Source: Clostridia bacterium | Lineage (GTDB): Bacteria > Bacillota > Clostridia > Christensenellales > Aristaeellaceae | Length of the DNA: 64,000 bases | NCBI GenBank assembly: GCA_017936375.1 | Contig: JAGBFR010000020.1 | Span: forward strand, 62,001-126,000 | Direction: 5' to 3' | Part shown: positions 62,852 through 64,000 of the stretch, in pieces | Layout of the letters: each line of letters begins with the position of its first letter | Position numbering within the stretch: position 1 is the first letter of the stretch | Notes under the pieces: generated by a model | Database searches by the model: none | What the model was told of the DNA's origin: nothing | What the model saw: the letters and a program-made list of their open reading frames with translations, nothing else | Position numbers and translations under genes: made by a program

Positions 62852-63816
62852 GAGCTGTGCTTGGCATTGATACCAGCTGCTACACGACTTCTGCAGCGCT
62901 GGTATCGCTTGAGGGAGAATTGATTGCGTCCTGCCGCCGCCTTCTCGTCGTTGAGGAGGGGGCGCGCGGACTCCAGCAGTCGCAGGGGCTCTTTCAGCAT
63001 GTCAAGAATCTGCCGGAAATGATCGCAGGTGTGATGGACGAGGCGCAGGGCGCGCAGATCTGTGCGGTATGCGCGAGCGTTCGTCCCCGTCCTGCGGAAG
63101 AATCCTATATGCCCGTCTTCCGTGCGGGTGAAAGTCAGGCGCGCGCAGCGGCAGCATTGTTGCGCGTGCCTTTTTATCCATCCAGCCATCAGGAGGGGCA
63201 TGTGCGCGCGGCGATGGTCGACTCGGGAATCAATCCTGAAAGCCCATTTCTTGCGCTGCATCTTTCCGGCGGGACAACGGAGATTCTTCTTTGCGATCAC
63301 GGCAGACTGACGCTGCTGGGGGGCAGCCTTGACCTGCATGCGGGGCAGCTGGTGGACAGGACCGGCGTGCGCATGGGCTTGGGCTTTCCGGCCGGGCCGG
63401 CTCTAGAGCGTCTTGCCATGCAGGGCGCTGAGAAAGGGCTTGTGCAGGGGTTGATCGGCGTGTCGGTCAAGGGCGTCAGCTGCAACATGGCCGGCGCTGA
63501 GAATAAGACTGCAAACTGGCTCGAAATGGGCGAGATGCCCCGTGAGCAGATTGCAGCAGAGGTGTTTGATTTTCTCAGCCGTTCGATTATCCGGATGATT
63601 GAGAATGCATGCGAAACAACGGGCTGCCGTCAGGCGCTGCTGGCTGGGGGCGTCGCCTCCTCTGTGCTGCTCAGGCAGATGCTGCTGGAGCGGGCAAGGA
63701 AGCGCAGGCTGCGCTGCCGGCTGCACTTTGCCCGGCCGGAGCTATCCGGTGATAATGCGGTTGGCGTTGCGCTGCTTGGCGCACGGAGGGCCGCTCAGGA
63801 GCAGGCGAAGGGATGA
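62848..63816 (+). CDS. TsaD/Kae1-like ASKHA protein (paralogue)
   Basis: The 322-aa protein resembles TsaD, which makes t6A37 in tRNA: GIDTSCYTTSAALV at the N-terminus, the HxxxH metal pair in SSHQEGHVRAA (near 112), LHLSGGTTEILL and the GDNAVGVALLG end. Compared with canonical TsaD it is shorter and has HQEGH instead of HMEGH, with SLDLHAGQLVDRTG in place of the usual DDAxGEAfDK. Such paralogues accompany nusB/folD in Clostridia. Whether it acts in t6A synthesis is unclear. It is coupled to nusB (ATGA). Confidence 0.82.
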   Translation: MRAVLGIDTSCYTTSAALVSLEGELIASCRRLLVVEEGARGLQQSQGLFQHVKNLPEMIAGVMDEAQGAQICAVCASVRPRPAEESYMPVFRAGESQARAAAALLRVPFYPSSHQEGHVRAAMVDSGINPESPFLALHLSGGTTEILLCDHGRLTLLGGSLDLHAGQLVDRTGVRMGLGFPAGPALERLAMQGAEKGLVQGLIGVSVKGVSCNMAGAENKTANWLEMGEMPREQIAAEVFDFLSRSIIRMIENACETTGCRQALLAGGVASSVLLRQMLLERARKRRLRCRLHFARPELSGDNAVGVALLGARRAAQEQAKG

Positions 63817-63844
63817 ATCCTTTGCCTTGGATAAGGAGGATATT

Positions 63845-64000
63845 ATGGCTGCGGTAATGATTGACGGCCGCGCGGTTGCGGCGAAATGGAAAGAAGAGAT
63901 CGCCGGGCAGACGCGCGAGATGATCGAAAGAGGCGTGACGCCGCATCTGGCAGTCGTACTCGTGGGCGAGAATGCGGCCAGTCAGGTTTACGTCCGCAAT
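63845..64000 (+). CDS. folD: Methylene-THF dehydrogenase/cyclohydrolase, 5' part
   Basis: Only the first 52 codons are in the window: a start after AAGGAGG, MIDGRAVAAKWKEEI, and the substrate-binding LAVVLVGENAASQVYVRN with the usual Tyr. FolD interconverts methylene-, methenyl- and formyl-tetrahydrofolate. The reading frame is open at the right edge. Confidence 0.93.
   Translation, partial: MAAVMIDGRAVAAKWKEEIAGQTREMIERGVTPHLAVVLVGENAASQVYVRN

Overview
The window is GC-rich chromosomal DNA with the coding style of a Gram-positive Clostridia-type bacterium. The evidence is PolC-type DNA polymerase III, a seven-gene spoIIIAA-AH sporulation operon, the rimP-nusA-ylxR-ylxQ-infB-rbfA-nrnA-truB-ribF-rpsO-pnp gene order, an Asp23/AmaP/DUF2273 envelope cluster, GGAGG-type ribosome binding sites and sigma-A promoters of the TTGnnn-17-TATAAT kind. 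The strain cannot be named from sequence alone. Nearly all genes lie on the + strand; the exceptions are a tRNA-Leu, a serine hydrolase and a zinc-ribbon membrane protein.

Layout. 68-3560: an ECF sigma factor, its membrane anti-sigma partner and a MATE exporter, bracketed by two almost identical terminators. 3608-9912: frr, a small PASTA-like gene, uppS, cdsA, dxr, rseP, ispG and a 99-aa membrane protein (ribosome recycling, isoprenoid and phospholipid precursors). 9942-14291: polC. 14361-25669: the rimP-to-pnp translation and RNA-processing super-operon. 25722-30419: an M16 protease, a branched terminator, tRNA-Leu(CAG) on the minus strand, an ECF vitamin-transporter S component with a structured leader, coaX and homoserine dehydrogenase. 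30420-30950: an AT-rich gene-free island. 30951-34842: an orphan MsmX-type sugar ABC ATPase, a CdaR/PucR-type regulator behind a cre-like palindrome, and an S41 protease. 34970-41390: a glycan cluster of four GT2 glycosyltransferases, a pyruvyl-transferase family protein and an F420H2-dehydrogenase-beta family iron-sulfur protein, mostly joined by ATGA overlaps. 41428-47899: a MATE transporter, comEC, a ParB-like protein, tadA and lysA. 47975-56227: serine hydrolase, M20 peptidase, ogt, zinc-ribbon membrane protein, a small membrane protein, cysteine desulfurase and thiI. 56262-60652: spoIIIAA-AH. 60655-64000: asp23, amaP, DUF2273, nusB, a TsaD-like protein and the start of folD, which runs off the window.

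How the genes fit together. Most of the window is housekeeping: translation factors, RNA turnover, isoprenoid/undecaprenyl supply, tRNA modification (truB, tadA, thiI with its cysteine desulfurase) and coenzyme A supply (S component plus coaX). The less ordinary parts are the candidate ribosome-binding-site-sequestering RNA before the vitamin transporter, a spoIIIA operon with sharply reduced IIIAF and IIIAG and no canonical start for IIIAE at the expected place, a ParB-like protein with altered CTPase motifs beside comEC, and the compact glycosyltransferase/pyruvyltransferase cluster. No CRISPR array, insertion sequence, prophage or recognisable defence system was seen.
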